Assembly (NCBI RefSeq): GCF_020921035.1
Contig: NC_063158.1
Location: forward strand, 2,338,001 to 2,402,000
DNA: 64,000 bases
Source: Rhodamnia argentea
Taxonomy: Eukaryota > Streptophyta > Magnoliopsida > Myrtales > Myrtaceae
Direction: 5' to 3'
Part shown: positions 1-11,606 of the stretch, piece by piece
Numbering within the stretch: the first letter of the stretch is position 1
Layout of the letters: the number at the start of each line of letters is the position of its first letter
Translations under genes and position numbers: made by a program
The notes under the pieces: model-generated
Database searches by the model: none
What the model saw: the letters and a program-made list of their open reading frames with translations, nothing else
Told to the model about the DNA's origin: nothing

Positions 1-501
1 CTCTCTCAATGAAAGTAGCCATACCCAAAACTTAAAAGTCGAGTAATGGCGTTATCTAGACAAAACATCTACAAGTTCAAGAAAATTTCCGGCACTATAT
101 CAATTGCTCAACTCATCTCTCTCTCCCCATCCTTGCCTAGCAAATGAAAAAAAAAAAAAAAGACCTCACCATCTGCTCTCGCTGGTTGCACATAAGTTAA
201 GTAGGCCCAGTGGTCAAGCAGGGCCCGGGTAACAACCCCCGCAGAAGTAGCAATTGAACACTATCCTAGAGGTTAACCCTTTACAAAGCAAGATCCATAA
301 TTGACAACAGAAAACCCTCAGAAAAATAAGTTTACACAAGCAAGAAAATGAAGCTAAAAGACCCAATGTAGAGCCTTTATCAGTTCAGTTGGATATCTTA
401 CAGGTTATTGTTAGTGTACAGAGTGGAAAAAAGATGTATCTGGAGAAAACAAAACAACTTAACTGGAAGAATCAATCTAAAATATTAAATAAGATCCATA
501 C

Positions 502-2050
502 CTCGGTGCAGAGACAAAACTCGGGGCATCGACTCTCTCCACATCTACCACTACATGGCATGTAACCAGCACAACAGACATATCTAAACAAACAAGAGAA
601 ATTTTTCATCCATGAGAAAGGCCATATCTATTTAAAACAGACTTTTAAGAGCCAGAGTGTTACCTCTTGACATGTCATTGTAAAGGGCTCTTTTACGGAG
701 CAAGTATGAAGCACATGGTGCACTATAACAAAACCAATTTGTTAGAAGACCAAAAGATGCTCCAAAAATGATGTTGGTCGAAGGAATAGAACATGACAAC
801 TACAAGTTTCACTTAGAAAGGCAATACCAAGCTAGACAAACGTTAGCTTTAAATTGATATCCTCGCTTGCAGAAGTTGACCATCAATCCACTCAAAAGAA
901 AAATAAGAAATGCAAATCTGCTGATGATATCATCATACTACAGGTTCTGGTGTTAAACCAAACTCAAGCCAACAGAAAGGAAAAGCAACCAAGGAACTAC
1001 TTAATTGGGCAGTGAAGCGAAGTACATAGCACAGGAAGGAAACTTAGCCCTGAGGTAATGCGGCAAGCATAATATACAGCAATTACTTGATACAAAAAGT
1101 CAAAACATTCATCAAAGCTTCATTCAGTAATCAACTTAGACTCCAATTTTTATAACTTCTCCTCAGTTATATATCACCAGACACATGATGAAGCAGATTT
1201 GCCACCTAGAACTTTGTGTTAATAACAGATCAGTCTAACTGCTCATTGGGATAGAAGACTCAATCTTATGTGTCAACTTTAAGATCTAAACTGAATAAGA
1301 TCCCCATTAGTCTTGGTTGATCAAATCATGCGCGAAATAGAAGTGGACCACCATCATAGAGAGAGGGCACAAAGAAACAGAAACAAACAAACTCAAAGGC
1401 ATGACAGGATCACGATTCAGTTCTACGTTCTAAAGTGCACGAGCATCCCCTGGAAAGGCCAAGAGAGATATATTAAAGTCAACGCATGATAAGTCAACGC
1501 AGCTTTAACCATGTCCAAAAAAATGAATAATTACAACGCAGTATAAACAAATTGCTATCCAAGTGTTTAAGCCTTCAAATATTAAATCCGCGCTTTCATC
1601 TAGCTTAAAATTTCAGAAAAATTGACAATCATCACAATTGCAACACAGAAAACAAGCACATGAGAACAATAACCCCTAAATCCAGACGATGAGCAAGCTC
1701 ATCACAAAATTGAAATTATTCAGAACCAGATCTGCAGCCCACAGGCACACATGAACCTCACACAGAGAAATCACAGATCCAGACTACTCACCACCAGAAG
1801 GCAAAGCAGCAATCTGCATTCACAAAACAACCACGGTCCCAAACACCAAAATCGTTAGGGTAAGCAAAAAATTTGAGAACACAAACTTCGATTTAAAAAA
1901 AAAAAAGAAATCAAAGACAGCGACAGCGAAAAGTTTGTGATGATGCTCACAGCCAGTATCAGCTTGAATGGTGTGCATCAGATCAGTGTGCCACAGGTTC
2001 CGGTAGTTTTGCCGGACCTGCAGCTTGTCCATGTAATCTTGAGACGGCAT
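502..2050 (-). CDS. PLAC8-type cysteine-rich protein, 5' part (gene continues beyond the left edge)
   Basis: Four coding exons can be read on the minus strand: 2050–1951, a 22-nt micro-exon 1813–1792, 722–664, and 583–502. The start is the ATG at 2050 (MPSQDYMDKLQVRQNYRNLW). Joined exons give the segments ADTGYCCFAFWCAPC, SYLLRKRALYNDMSR and YVCCAGYMPCSGRCGES followed by RCPEFCLCTE. This Cys-rich pattern (YCCF..WC.PC and CCAGYMPCSG.CGE.KCPE) is known from plant PLAC8-family proteins, which are small membrane-associated proteins of poorly defined role. Exon 4 ends in frame at a GT donor (501–500); the last exon(s) must lie left of base 1. One oddity: exon 3 joins exon 4 out of frame by two bases (see findings), so the allele may be broken or wrongly assembled. 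Family assignment is from remembered homologues; function is not inferred. Confidence 0.75.
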
Positions 2051-2680
2051 GACTTTTGGCAGAAAATCAAACGCTAAGCAAGAATCTTTCTTCTCTGTAG
2101 AGACTGAAGGAGAAGTTACAAATCGATCTCAAGGGAGATGAATTTGGAGATGGGTATGCCTAGACGGCAAGTCGTCCCTTTCTCTTCAAAACCACTGGCT
2201 TTGTCTCTCCGAGATAGCCAATAGGAGACCCACTTGGGAAATTTACCAAAGCCCGAGTCTTTGCGCTTGGTTGGCGCTTTGAAGTCAAAGGGTGTCTTTG
2301 CAATTGACTTTCCTGAGGGGCTTCCTAAAAAGTATAAACGGGCAGAAATTAACAATACGGAAGTTATGAGGGACTTATCAGCAAACGTGGCTTCTATATA
2401 TTGCAAAGCACGAGTGCAAAGGTCTCTGCTAGTTGCGTCGCTGTTTTGAACTTCTTTAGAGGGAGAGTGCTGAGTGATTGCGAGTATGGCTTTCGCTTGT
2501 GTTGTTGCTGTAGCATGAAATCCCCAGTTCAATCCTTCCTGATTGAAAAAAAAAAAAGAAGCCAACTTTACACAGACCCAGCAAAAGAAGAAGACAAAAG
2601 ATCGTCTTTTTCCTGCTGTTTCTTCACTGAATTCTGAGCTTTCTCATTAACCCAACAAGTCCTTTTTGAGTTTCATTTCA
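2051..2680. promoter_or_regulatory. Shared divergent promoter and CCT-gene 5' leader with uORFs
   Basis: This stretch separates the minus-strand PLAC8 gene from the plus-strand CCT gene. A TATA-like CTATATATT sits at 2394–2402, placing the CCT-gene transcription start near 2425–2435 and leaving a leader of about 250 bases. Two short upstream ORFs lie in that leader: ATG at 2485 (10 codons) and ATG at 2515 (40 codons, stop at 2635–2637). Longer open frames on either strand here lack an ATG-plus-homology signature, so I do not call them genes. Confidence 0.5.
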
Positions 2681-4170
2681 ATGTCATCCTCATATGATCT
2701 CTATGCCTGTGATGAAGAGTTGCAGTTCCTGTCTGACCCATTCTTCCCTTTCACTGACACTGACTCACACATTGACATCCTCCAGTCCATCTCAGACACC
2801 CAAAACCCACTTGATGAGTCTCCTGATGACCATTCTCTTCACCAACTCTCCAGCTCTTTCCTCTCATCTTCACCTCCATGTTACCAGCTCGGAAGCTTGA
2901 GCCTTTATCAGGCAAACCAGCTTCAAACGGTGCCAAATGGTTCGAATATGTCCAATGGTGCTCAGATTCTTGGCGGTTATGAGGTCAAGAGTGAGGAACC
3001 CCAATTGTGTAATGAGGCTTACCCATATCTTGCTCGTAGTTATAGTGGGCCCGGGAATGTGGCCAAGTACTTGCAGAGGAACTATAGCAGCAACTCTGTG
3101 GATGGGAGTTCTGTCCTGTTTCATCGGCCTTTGTTCGATGCTGCCGTGGAGTCTCCGGATTTCCAGTCCCACCAGGCCTTGAGCTCGCCTGAGCATTGCC
3201 TGTTGGGTGGTCAAATCAGGAGGGCGTGCAGCACAGGAGACTTGCAGGTATAATTCCTCAAATTTGTCGCGAAAGTTTACGCTGTTCTTTCATTTCGGCC
3301 TTCAGCTCGCACAAGATCATTCCTTTCTCTTTAAATCGCGATCTTGAAGAAGAATCTACAATTTGTTGCTTACACAGCAGAGCACTGGAACACCCCAATC
3401 CACACCACGATCCTTCTCGAGCCCTCTGGCCACAGAGAGCTCCTTCACTGAGGAAGCAAATGCCAAAGTTGGACGTTACAGTGCAGAAGAAAGGAAGGAG
3501 AGGATCCTCAAGTACAGAGCCAAACGCACCCAGAGAAACTTCAACAAGACGATCAAGGTAAAAACATCAATCCCCATAATCAAGAAACGACAAAACGACC
3601 CACTTGTTATTTCATCTTCCTTTACATGCTTATTGATTTTTTTTTTAGCATAAGAGCTGCGATGTGACCCATCTGTGATTATCGAACAAAAAAAAAAAGG
3701 GTGTGTCATAACTGAACTCTGAATGCGGCTGCATTTTTCCTTCTGTTTGGTGAAATTGATGATGCGACAGTACGCATGCCGCAAGACGCTAGCCGACAAC
3801 AGACCGCGCATACGTGGCAGATTCGCACGTAACGACGAAACCGGCTATGTTCACAAGGTTGCGTCCTCTGCTAGAGATGACGACGACGAGGAGTTCTGGG
3901 TAAATTTCTCCTCCTCTCTCTCTCTCTTTTATTTTATTTTTTCTCTTTTGCCCCTTCAAAACTCGTCGTTTAACTGTTCGTAAGCGTGTTCATTCCGTCA
4001 CTGTCAAAATTTGCTCTGTTTCTAGCTTAAGTTCGAGTTCTCATTTGATCAAGATCTTGTGGTTTTACGGATGGTAGATGGCTTTGCATGAGGAGGAACA
4101 ACAAGGAGGAAGAGGAGGTCCCTTTTTCACTACGTACAGTCAACCACAATTCCAATACTACGGGTACTAA
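2681..4170 (+). CDS. CCT-motif family protein (nuclear transcription regulator)
   Basis: Four coding exons join in frame with GT–AG introns: 2681–3247, 3378–3557, 3771–3899, 4078–4170 (stop TAA), giving 322 aa. The start is the first in-frame ATG (MSSSYDLYACDEELQFL); the frame extends five codons upstream without another ATG. The N-terminal half is Ser/Leu-rich and acidic. Residues about 222–270 form a CCT domain: RYSAEERKERILKYRAKR, then TQRNFNKTIK split by intron 2 from YACRKTLADNRPRIRGRFAR. An acidic run (DDDDEEFW) follows, and the C-terminus ends in aromatic residues (PFFTTYSQPQFQYYGY). No B-box or receiver domain is present, so it belongs with the CCT-only (CMF) proteins rather than CONSTANS-like or PRR. 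CCT domains bind DNA together with NF-YB/YC subunits; the specific target process cannot be told from sequence. Confidence 0.88.
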
Positions 4171-5284
4171 TAAAAAGATCGAAGGTCCACGATGGACCGA
4201 CCATTGAATTACGCGGGCTTTACGTATCTAAATTCAGTCGGGACTCCAAGCATACCCGAACAAAGACTACGTAAATCGTGAAATTGGGAATCGATGCTCC
4301 GGCATGGAGTCCGGAAGCATGAGAAGGTCCCTTCGATCGAAAGGAGACCTGTGGGTGCTTTTTAAGAATAAAGAGACAGCAAGTGTCTTTGGTGATTAGA
4401 GGTAAAATTTGCAGTTGGTAGGTATTGACAAAGAGTAGCAGTTGTTATATTCCGGACTTTTCTTGTTACCCTTTAATTTTTTGTCTTCTCCTTTAATTTG
4501 TGTCGGATTTTTGGTTATTTGATCCTTGGTTGTATATATAGTGGCATGAATAATAAATGACTTGATGGATTAGCATCTGATCTCTGTTACGGACATGCTG
4601 ACTTTTGACCACCCTGATAAAGAACTTCAAGTGGTGGCCTTTTGCTAGATGTTCGATTATTTGTTTTACATTAGTCATTGGCTTCTTCGGAATCCATGTT
4701 TTTTTTTTGTAGGAGTTGAGAATAGTTGACGTGACAACCTCGCTTGCTGATTACAAAAGATGAATCTACTTGATCGTGCATGCCTATGGTTCGATCTTAT
4801 ACTAAAAGTCAGGATATTGTCTACTGTTTACGTTAGGTATGACGTAAGTAGCATCGTGAGATGGTTCATTATACCGGTAAAATCATCATTGAGCGTGCAA
4901 ACACAGTTAATAGAGTCGGCAGATTGAAATCTCACTAACTATTTGCAAATCATTCCAAGTCGGGGCCGCCTGCACATACTTGATGTTCCATGAGCTATGG
5001 AATTCAATCGTGGTGGTGTCCTAAGAAAATCTGTGCTTATGAGTGTTACTTTGTGCTCTGTCTCACACACCATGCGGGACTTGGTTCTTATTCAAGGTCG
5101 TGATGAACGGAAAACACGAGGTTATTGGTAGTTTGATGAGTGCATCATGACTTGTCGATCTTATATGACCAAATTCTGAAGCAACCATACGTTGCCCCAT
5201 CACGCAATATAAATTAAGTTGCATTTTACATGCTATAATGGTTCCTCATCTAGGGTTTCTTTTTGTCACTTTAGAGCACCGAAT
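4171..5284. other. Intergenic, no gene seen
   Basis: 3' flank of the CCT gene followed by AT-rich unique-looking DNA. I see no coding pattern, RNA gene, or repeat with clear borders. Confidence 0.5.
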
Positions 5285-6193
5285 GAAATGACTCAATTTT
5301 TTTTTTTGTTAATCGAAAGAAAATTTTCGTTTCACTTGATAAAGAGGTACATCACTTCAAGATAAAGATGAAAAACAAACAAAGTGAGTAACTCTGAAAG
5401 ATAAATCAACGTGATGCAACTTCCACGGACTCGCTAATTCCATAAAGACGCATCAAAGCATAATCGGCAGCCGATCCTCGAATCTCACATCAACATCAGC
5501 GATGAGCATACGTAAAGATTTCCTTCTCTAGAAACTATGACTTTGCCAAAAGGCGGTGTGCGCCTAAATTTGGCGTCCCTAGCACCATCACTATATAGAG
5601 ACAACAACAATCCCAACAAGTTGAAAAACAACAGATAACGTCTTGTAAATTCTAGATCTATTTTCGGATCAGAATAGAAGAGCACCCAAATCTAAATTTA
5701 ACTCTAGATCGGGAGAGAAGATCTACAAGGGAGATGCCAACTTATCATAAAATCACTTTCAAATAAGCTGACCGCTAAAGCGGTAGAGAAGCCACACTCA
5801 ACTATAGTAGCAAGCTCCAGAGCTGAAGTGGGTGAGCAGATCTGGAATAGGGAATTTTTCCAAGATGCTCACGCTTCGAACTCCGAGCTCACCAGACAAA
5901 ACTCTTCATGTGGAAGAAGAAGAAGTCGACGGGTCGTCTGTGAAAGCAACGAAGAAGTCTTTGAGAAAAAATTGAGAATATAGAGAAATTGGAAAGCAAA
6001 AAAGAAACGGGAGAAGAGAAAGGGGGAGGGACTCTGGAAAGTTGCTTCGGAAAGGAGAACGGAGGGGCTTGGGTGGCAGTTTGGGGAGGCAGAGAAAACC
6101 CTAGGAGAGAGCTGTCTCGATTTCATGAAAATGAAATCGCGGTTATTGTGTTAAGCACCTTTTTTTGACGCCGTTATTTAGAAATGACTCAAT
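5285..6193 (-). mobile_element. LINE-like retroposed element with 13-bp target-site duplication
   Basis: The 13-mer gaaatgactcaat occurs at 5285–5297 and again at 6181–6193 and flanks an 883-bp insert. Read on the minus strand the insert ends at 5298 in an oligo(A) tail (oligo-T 5297–5307 on plus) directly beside one duplication copy, the layout left by target-primed reverse transcription. Its 3' end (tatcaagtgaaacgaaaatt, then ctttcgattaac and the A-tail) resembles the ends of plant L1-type LINEs. A short open frame begins with ATG at 6126 (85 codons, MKSRQLSPRVF), and another 66-codon frame lies at 5685–5485; neither shows reverse transcriptase. An internally deleted LINE or a retroposed cellular transcript are both possible. 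Confidence 0.6.
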
Positions 6194-8590
6194 AGGTTGA
6201 TGCATAGTTGATGTGTAGACGCATATAGCATCGAACTAGATGTCTTGACCACTACGAGCTATCGCTACCACGGGATGGCCTTTGTATAGACTTACCTAAG
6301 TTAATTAATATATCGGCAAGGTTCGCGTAATACCCACGAATACGAGCTCGCCCAAAAATACGAGCTTGCCTATTGTATTGTGTAGAATGACTATTTTTTT
6401 TCTTTCCCCTTTTTTCAATGAAAGTTATGATTCGTGAAAGTTTTGAAATGACGTTGTCATTTTAGTGCCTTGATTGAAAAGACCAATGAGCAAACCGTCT
6501 CATGTTTACCATTTGTAATTGGGAAATGCTTCTCTCATAATACTATGAGGAACGATACAATCTCAATCGTAGATCTACACACCATCACCGCGTGTTTTGC
6601 ATAAAGCACTCATTGATTTGAAAGATTATGTTGTCAAAAATAATTGACTGTATTGTCGATTTGTCAAGCTAGTAACAATACTTCCTTTGTAATAATTCGA
6701 CCAAAAAAAACTTCCCTTGTAATTCTACTTCTTTTTACATCCCAAAAGGCAATTGAGGAATCTGCTTTTCAAAACAGTTCAGAATCCCACTTGCAATCCT
6801 TCGTGTACGAAAGCATAAAAAATGGCAGCTTCCTAATGAAGGACAAATCATTTTTGGCAGCTATTATTGCTCTAATTCCCTTGAAGCTACAACCCTCCAA
6901 CTTGCTGATTAAGTCTTTGCCCTGCGCAAAATATCTTAGACTACTTATTTACGGAGTCTAGATGCTCTTTATACGTACATCCGATCTACATTGATCAATC
7001 GGTTCGAACTTTTTGGGTTTCGATTCTAAAAGTTCAAATTACCTTTTGTCATATATCTTGTAGTAGATAGTTTGTAACAATGCAAGACAGTTACATCGAA
7101 ATGGGTTTAACAAAATACACGTAAATACATCATTGAGAGAGAGAGAGAGAGAGAGAGAATCGAGCTTATTAACATAATAAAATCGACTTTATTCCAATCA
7201 AAAGTTGAAGCACTACAGTTATTGCCAAATGGACATATAAAAATAGTTTGTTAATTGCTCTTGTAACTCCAAATATCTTATGCGGATCCGTTGCACTATA
7301 GTTCTTACAATATTATTCTGCGTCCAACACAAGGATATAAGTACTATTTAGATCATATAAATGCACAGATAAAGGTCAAAAAGCATTCATCAGAAAATCG
7401 ACACTTTACCATATAATTCGGCCAATTACAGTCCATTTTTTGCCATTTGAGATAACTATTTACGACAAGACAAGTAGCATCTAAACATAAGAATATAGTC
7501 AAAGGCCAACATAAACTTTTGTCCAGTCGATGCGAGAAGTAAACGGTGTCCTTTCTCTTCAACATCTGGCGAGGAGGCAGATGCTTTTGATAATCTAGCT
7601 TTCGCTCACATCCAATTAATTAATATCAAAGGGGGAAGGAGAAACAAATCATGTTCATGTTTAAATCAAATCAATCCCAAGCAGTCATTGTCTTCCTTAA
7701 GCTTGGCATCTTCGTATTCGTACTCTGACCACCTCCTTTAGGAAAAGTTGCTAAAAATTGTTAATTGGAAGGACCCCAGCAACACGATTCTAGATAATTA
7801 AGCTATAAAAAGAGGCTAGCTTCCTTCTTTCAGATTGGTAGCCCACAATCGGAAGATACAATTGACCGAATCTTGTCGAATTTTTCTTTTTTTTTCCTCT
7901 AGAGTAATTGCACAGCATACGCTGTGAATATGCTAGGGTATAAAAATATTTCCGTAAGCCGCCTTATTCATTGTTAATGATGGTTTGTGAGATAGTGCGT
8001 AGTTAAAACCCTCAAATCCATGGAGAATAAAAACCACTTATTGAATTTTTCTTTACACTAACAATGTATGCTTTAACTTTTTTTTAAAATCCACAAAGAA
8101 ATAGAGGATTAAAGCAACAAACCCTATTGTTTTTCTAATCAATCTGACGCCGTTTTCTCTTAGGATATAGGTCATGCCTACGGAACAAGGTGACTAATCA
8201 CTTCTTAATCTTCGTTTTCTTCCACTAATGTACTTGCAATTTGCTTAATTATGATGAAAAATCAGCTTCCTGTCGTGACACAAATCTGTGAAGGACAGAG
8301 AACCGCATGCCGACGTCTTAATGGGAAGCGCAGTAAAGAAAAGAAAGCTTATTATATTAGATCATTTCTGCATCAAAACAAGTAATGATTCCAAATAGCA
8401 CTTTTGACCAGCATCATGCAATAAACAAAGGCCAGCCATTTCAATACCCTATGATTGCACCGATATTGATCATGGCATGATTAGTCCGTATGCTTATTCC
8501 ATAGATGCCCGAGAAAGGAATTTTCCAGGGAAAAAGAACCCCCCCAAAAAACATGGCCGAGAAAAAGAAAAGTTGTTTGCTTGTATGTAA
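6194..8590. other. Intergenic, only a GA microsatellite
   Basis: AT-rich DNA with a (GA)12 tract at 7135–7158. Open frames here are short, lack conserved motifs, and are not called. Confidence 0.5.
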
Positions 8591-8890
8591 ATGCCCCTTT
8601 GTTCCCTTCAAGATAAAGGGGTTCTTTGCTAGTACATGAAAGAATTCGATGTATATTTTACACGAATAATTTAAAAAATATTTTCCTAAAAAATAGTTAG
8701 TTATATCCTTTAAAATAATTAGCCAATGAAAAAAAAATTTATTATCAACAACAATTTATATCTAAATATTTTTTATGAAACATGAAAAATATTTTTCGCT
8801 CGTTCATCTTTGTAAGTGATGCAAGTAACTGTGTTTAGGAAAATATTTTTTCAATTATTATTTTTCGCAAAACAAATGGAGATTTAATTA
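8591..8890. mobile_element. Possible decayed MITE (AT-rich, weak terminal inverted repeats)
   Basis: The left edge (cccctttgttcccttcaag) and the inverse of the right edge (ccatttgttttgcgaaaaa) are partly alike, and the interior contains mirrored AATATTTTT-rich blocks. No convincing target-site duplication is visible. It resembles the better preserved element at 13.88 kb in overall design only. Confidence 0.25.
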
Positions 8891-10654
8891 TTAATTTTGG
8901 ATTGCAAGTTGATAATATTATAAAAATCTGACTGCACGAATGGTGTATGATTAGCTGGTGACTTGGCATTGCTTTAGTGGTAATGTAATTGTAGCAGACA
9001 AACATGAGAAAAGTATAAATCATGAGAGGAACCGAAATTCGGGAACATTAAGAAAGCAAAAGGGATTTCTTTGACAGGTCTTTGGACTACTCTTTGATTT
9101 ATAATTCTTTTTTTCTCGGTAAAGTTCGATGTTGTTTCTTTTGCTGGGAAAAGAAATTGGAAATCTAATGTTGTTTACAATAAAACAAGCTAAAAAGCAC
9201 GCTCCTTTGTGCCTGGACCAATCAGCTGCTTGGAAAATTAGCACCTTTGAGATTGCTCCCTTGATATTTATCTACTTATTTGCTAAAATCAGGAGGAGAC
9301 GCACAAATATTCACCCAAAAAAAAACTCCATTTATGAAAAGAAATAGATTTTTAACGGGATGTTTAAACATGTTGAGTGGCCATTTTTAAGCAAGTCATG
9401 AAAGCCCACAACATATTTAAAGAACTTATGATATTGTAAGCTCTTCTTAAAAGCAATGCTTTTAATAATTTAATTGGTGTTTTTCTAGTGATCATCGGAG
9501 TAAAAACCCTCTTAGATCTTGTAATATGAACTAAACCTAACTTTTATCCCAAAATATGTTGGTCGTGATAATTCATCATGCAAGTCATAGAAGAACTGTT
9601 AATAAATAATCTAAAATGCTTGGGAGATGTTCTTCCAATCAATACCTCTACGTTATCAATGATTGTCGTGGGCTCTTGAAACGTCCGACTAATTTTGCTA
9701 GGGACACAGTTGTATCTCCCATTTCTGCAGTTAAGCAATCAATGTCTTCCGGTTGCTCGAGTAAGTTTTCTTCGTTGAGACTGGAGCACATTATCACGCT
9801 TCTTGAGTCTCAAACCTTGCTATTCTAGTTTAACAAGCTCGGCTAACCAACCAACCCCACACCACCCCGCACCCCGGGCATAGCAAAAACTTATCGATGG
9901 TGGACAAGGACGTCCGAAAGCGTATTAAGCAAATGATACTCATAAAGGCCTTGACACGATTGGTGCCATTAGTCCTCCTTTGCTGCAAAAAAAAGGTTTG
10001 GTAAAATATTCCTACGGTCTCTCGCTCCACTACAAGGGACGAGGAGAGGTGTCCATGTTGAAGCAAAAGTGCTTTCCTTTGCTTTGTCCCTCTTTCCATC
10101 TCTCATTCTTATAACCTTTTTTTTCTTTTTCTGGGAAAGGGTCCTTTTCAAGGTTTGTTTAAGAGGAATGTATGTGGGCTTTGTTGGGTGAAATTTACTT
10201 TGACTCAAATGAGTGAATCTTGGGTTCTTGGCTTTTGGGGTTCCCTTTTGCCTCCTCCTCTCCCTCTCCCTCTCTTTCACTCTGTCTTTATTGGTGCGGG
10301 AGGGGCAATTATTTCATGGAGTGCAATTTGTTCTGATTACAAAGGTGATTAGGAAAATTTTGAGCACAAAGGGGAATGTTCTCAAAAGGTGGTCAAAATG
10401 CTAGAGCTCACTGAGCCCCTTAGGTCTTCAGCTAGGATGAGACTTCTGGCAAACGTGTGGGGAATCTGTCAAAGGTCTAATCATCACCAAACTCACTCTT
10501 TTCTACAAGCGCGCTCGAGTCCAAGTGGGTTCCCCCACCATAACCCAAGAATTAAAATAAATGTCAGTTACATTTTGCATACTTCCTGTTTAATTTTCTT
10601 AAGAAATAGTATTCATCCCCTCTCCTTCTCCCTCTCCTTCTCCCTCTCAAAAGA
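8891..10654. other. Intergenic, no gene seen
   Basis: No coding pattern. A short period-12 CT-rich tandem tract (CTCTCCTTCTCC) lies at about 10619–10648, immediately left of the next element. Confidence 0.5.
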
Positions 10655-11606
10655 ATAATTACCAAAAAAAATCTTAAATCTATTACAATTATGTCAATTC
10701 AGTCCTAAATCTTTTTTTTTTCGATCGAGCATAGACCTTTTACAAGTGTGCCAATTTAGTCCATTTGACCTACAAGAACCGACTTGGCATTACCGGTGCT
10801 AACGTGATAATTTTTTAGTAATATTTTAATAATTTTCGAATCTTTAATTTTTTTTTCATTTTTTTCAGTCCTTTTTTTTTCTTTTCTTTTTTTAGAGGGT
10901 TTGGCCGGCAGCCCTGTCGGCCCTCATCTCCGGCCCCTTGAGTGAGGTCGCCGGCCCCCTAGGCGAGGGTCGTCTCCCTTGTCGACCGATGGGCGAGAGC
11001 TCCCGACCCTCGCCCAGGTGCGGTAATGGCTTGAGACCATCGCCCGGATCTAGGCCAAGGCCGCGAGCCCTCACCTAGGCAACAGCCGCGTGGAGGGTCA
11101 TGAGCCCTCGCCCAACCGTGATCGAGGCCTCAAGACCCTCCTCATGGTTGCCGTGGCCGTCTCCCAAACCTGGGCGACGGCCGCCCACAAGCCATCGCTG
11201 CGGCTTGGGCGAGGGTCGGGGGGCAATGGCCACGAGCCATCACCACAACCGGTCGAGGGTTGGGGGTCGATGATCATGCGCCCGTCGGCCTGTGGCGGGC
11301 AAGGCTACCGACCAAACAGTAAAAAAAAAACATGAAAGTTTAAAAAAGATAGAAAAAAAGTTATTAAAAATTCAAAAATTATTAAAAATTTACTAAAAAA
11401 TTACCACGTTAGCGCCGGAGCTGACAAGTTATTAAAAATTCAAAAATTATTAAAATATTAATAAAAAATTACCACGTCAGCTCTCGGTGGGTCAAATGGA
11501 TTGAATTAAAATAATTGCAAAAGGTTTAGGACTCAATTGCCCAAAAAAAAAAGTTAGGACTAAATTAACACAATTGTAATGGGTTTATGATTTTTAAGGT
11601 AATTAT
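10655..11606. mobile_element. Mutator-like/foldback TIR element with a GC-rich internal cassette
   Basis: The two ends are imperfect inverted repeats. The left arm starts ataattaccaaaaaaaatc, and the inverse of the right end starts ataattaccttaaaaatca. Similarity continues inward through 'caattcagtcctaaa'-type and 'gacgtggtaattttt'-type blocks for about 150 bases or more. The middle (about 10895–11320) is strikingly GC-rich, with repeated cgagggt / cgcccgg-type words, and has no recognisable protein. I could not see a convincing target-site duplication. TIR elements of this build with foreign GC-rich cores are typical of plant MULE/Pack-MULE-like elements. Confidence 0.6.

Noticed and set aside
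200..290. tRNA/SINE-like words (ggcccagtggtcaag) and a similar stretch at 37345–37425
   Set aside because: Box A-like sequence only; no box B at proper spacing and no target-site duplication.
2116..2565. 149-codon minus-strand frame between the PLAC8 and CCT genes
   Set aside because: Overlaps the shared promoter and the CCT leader on the other strand, and no homology is recognised.
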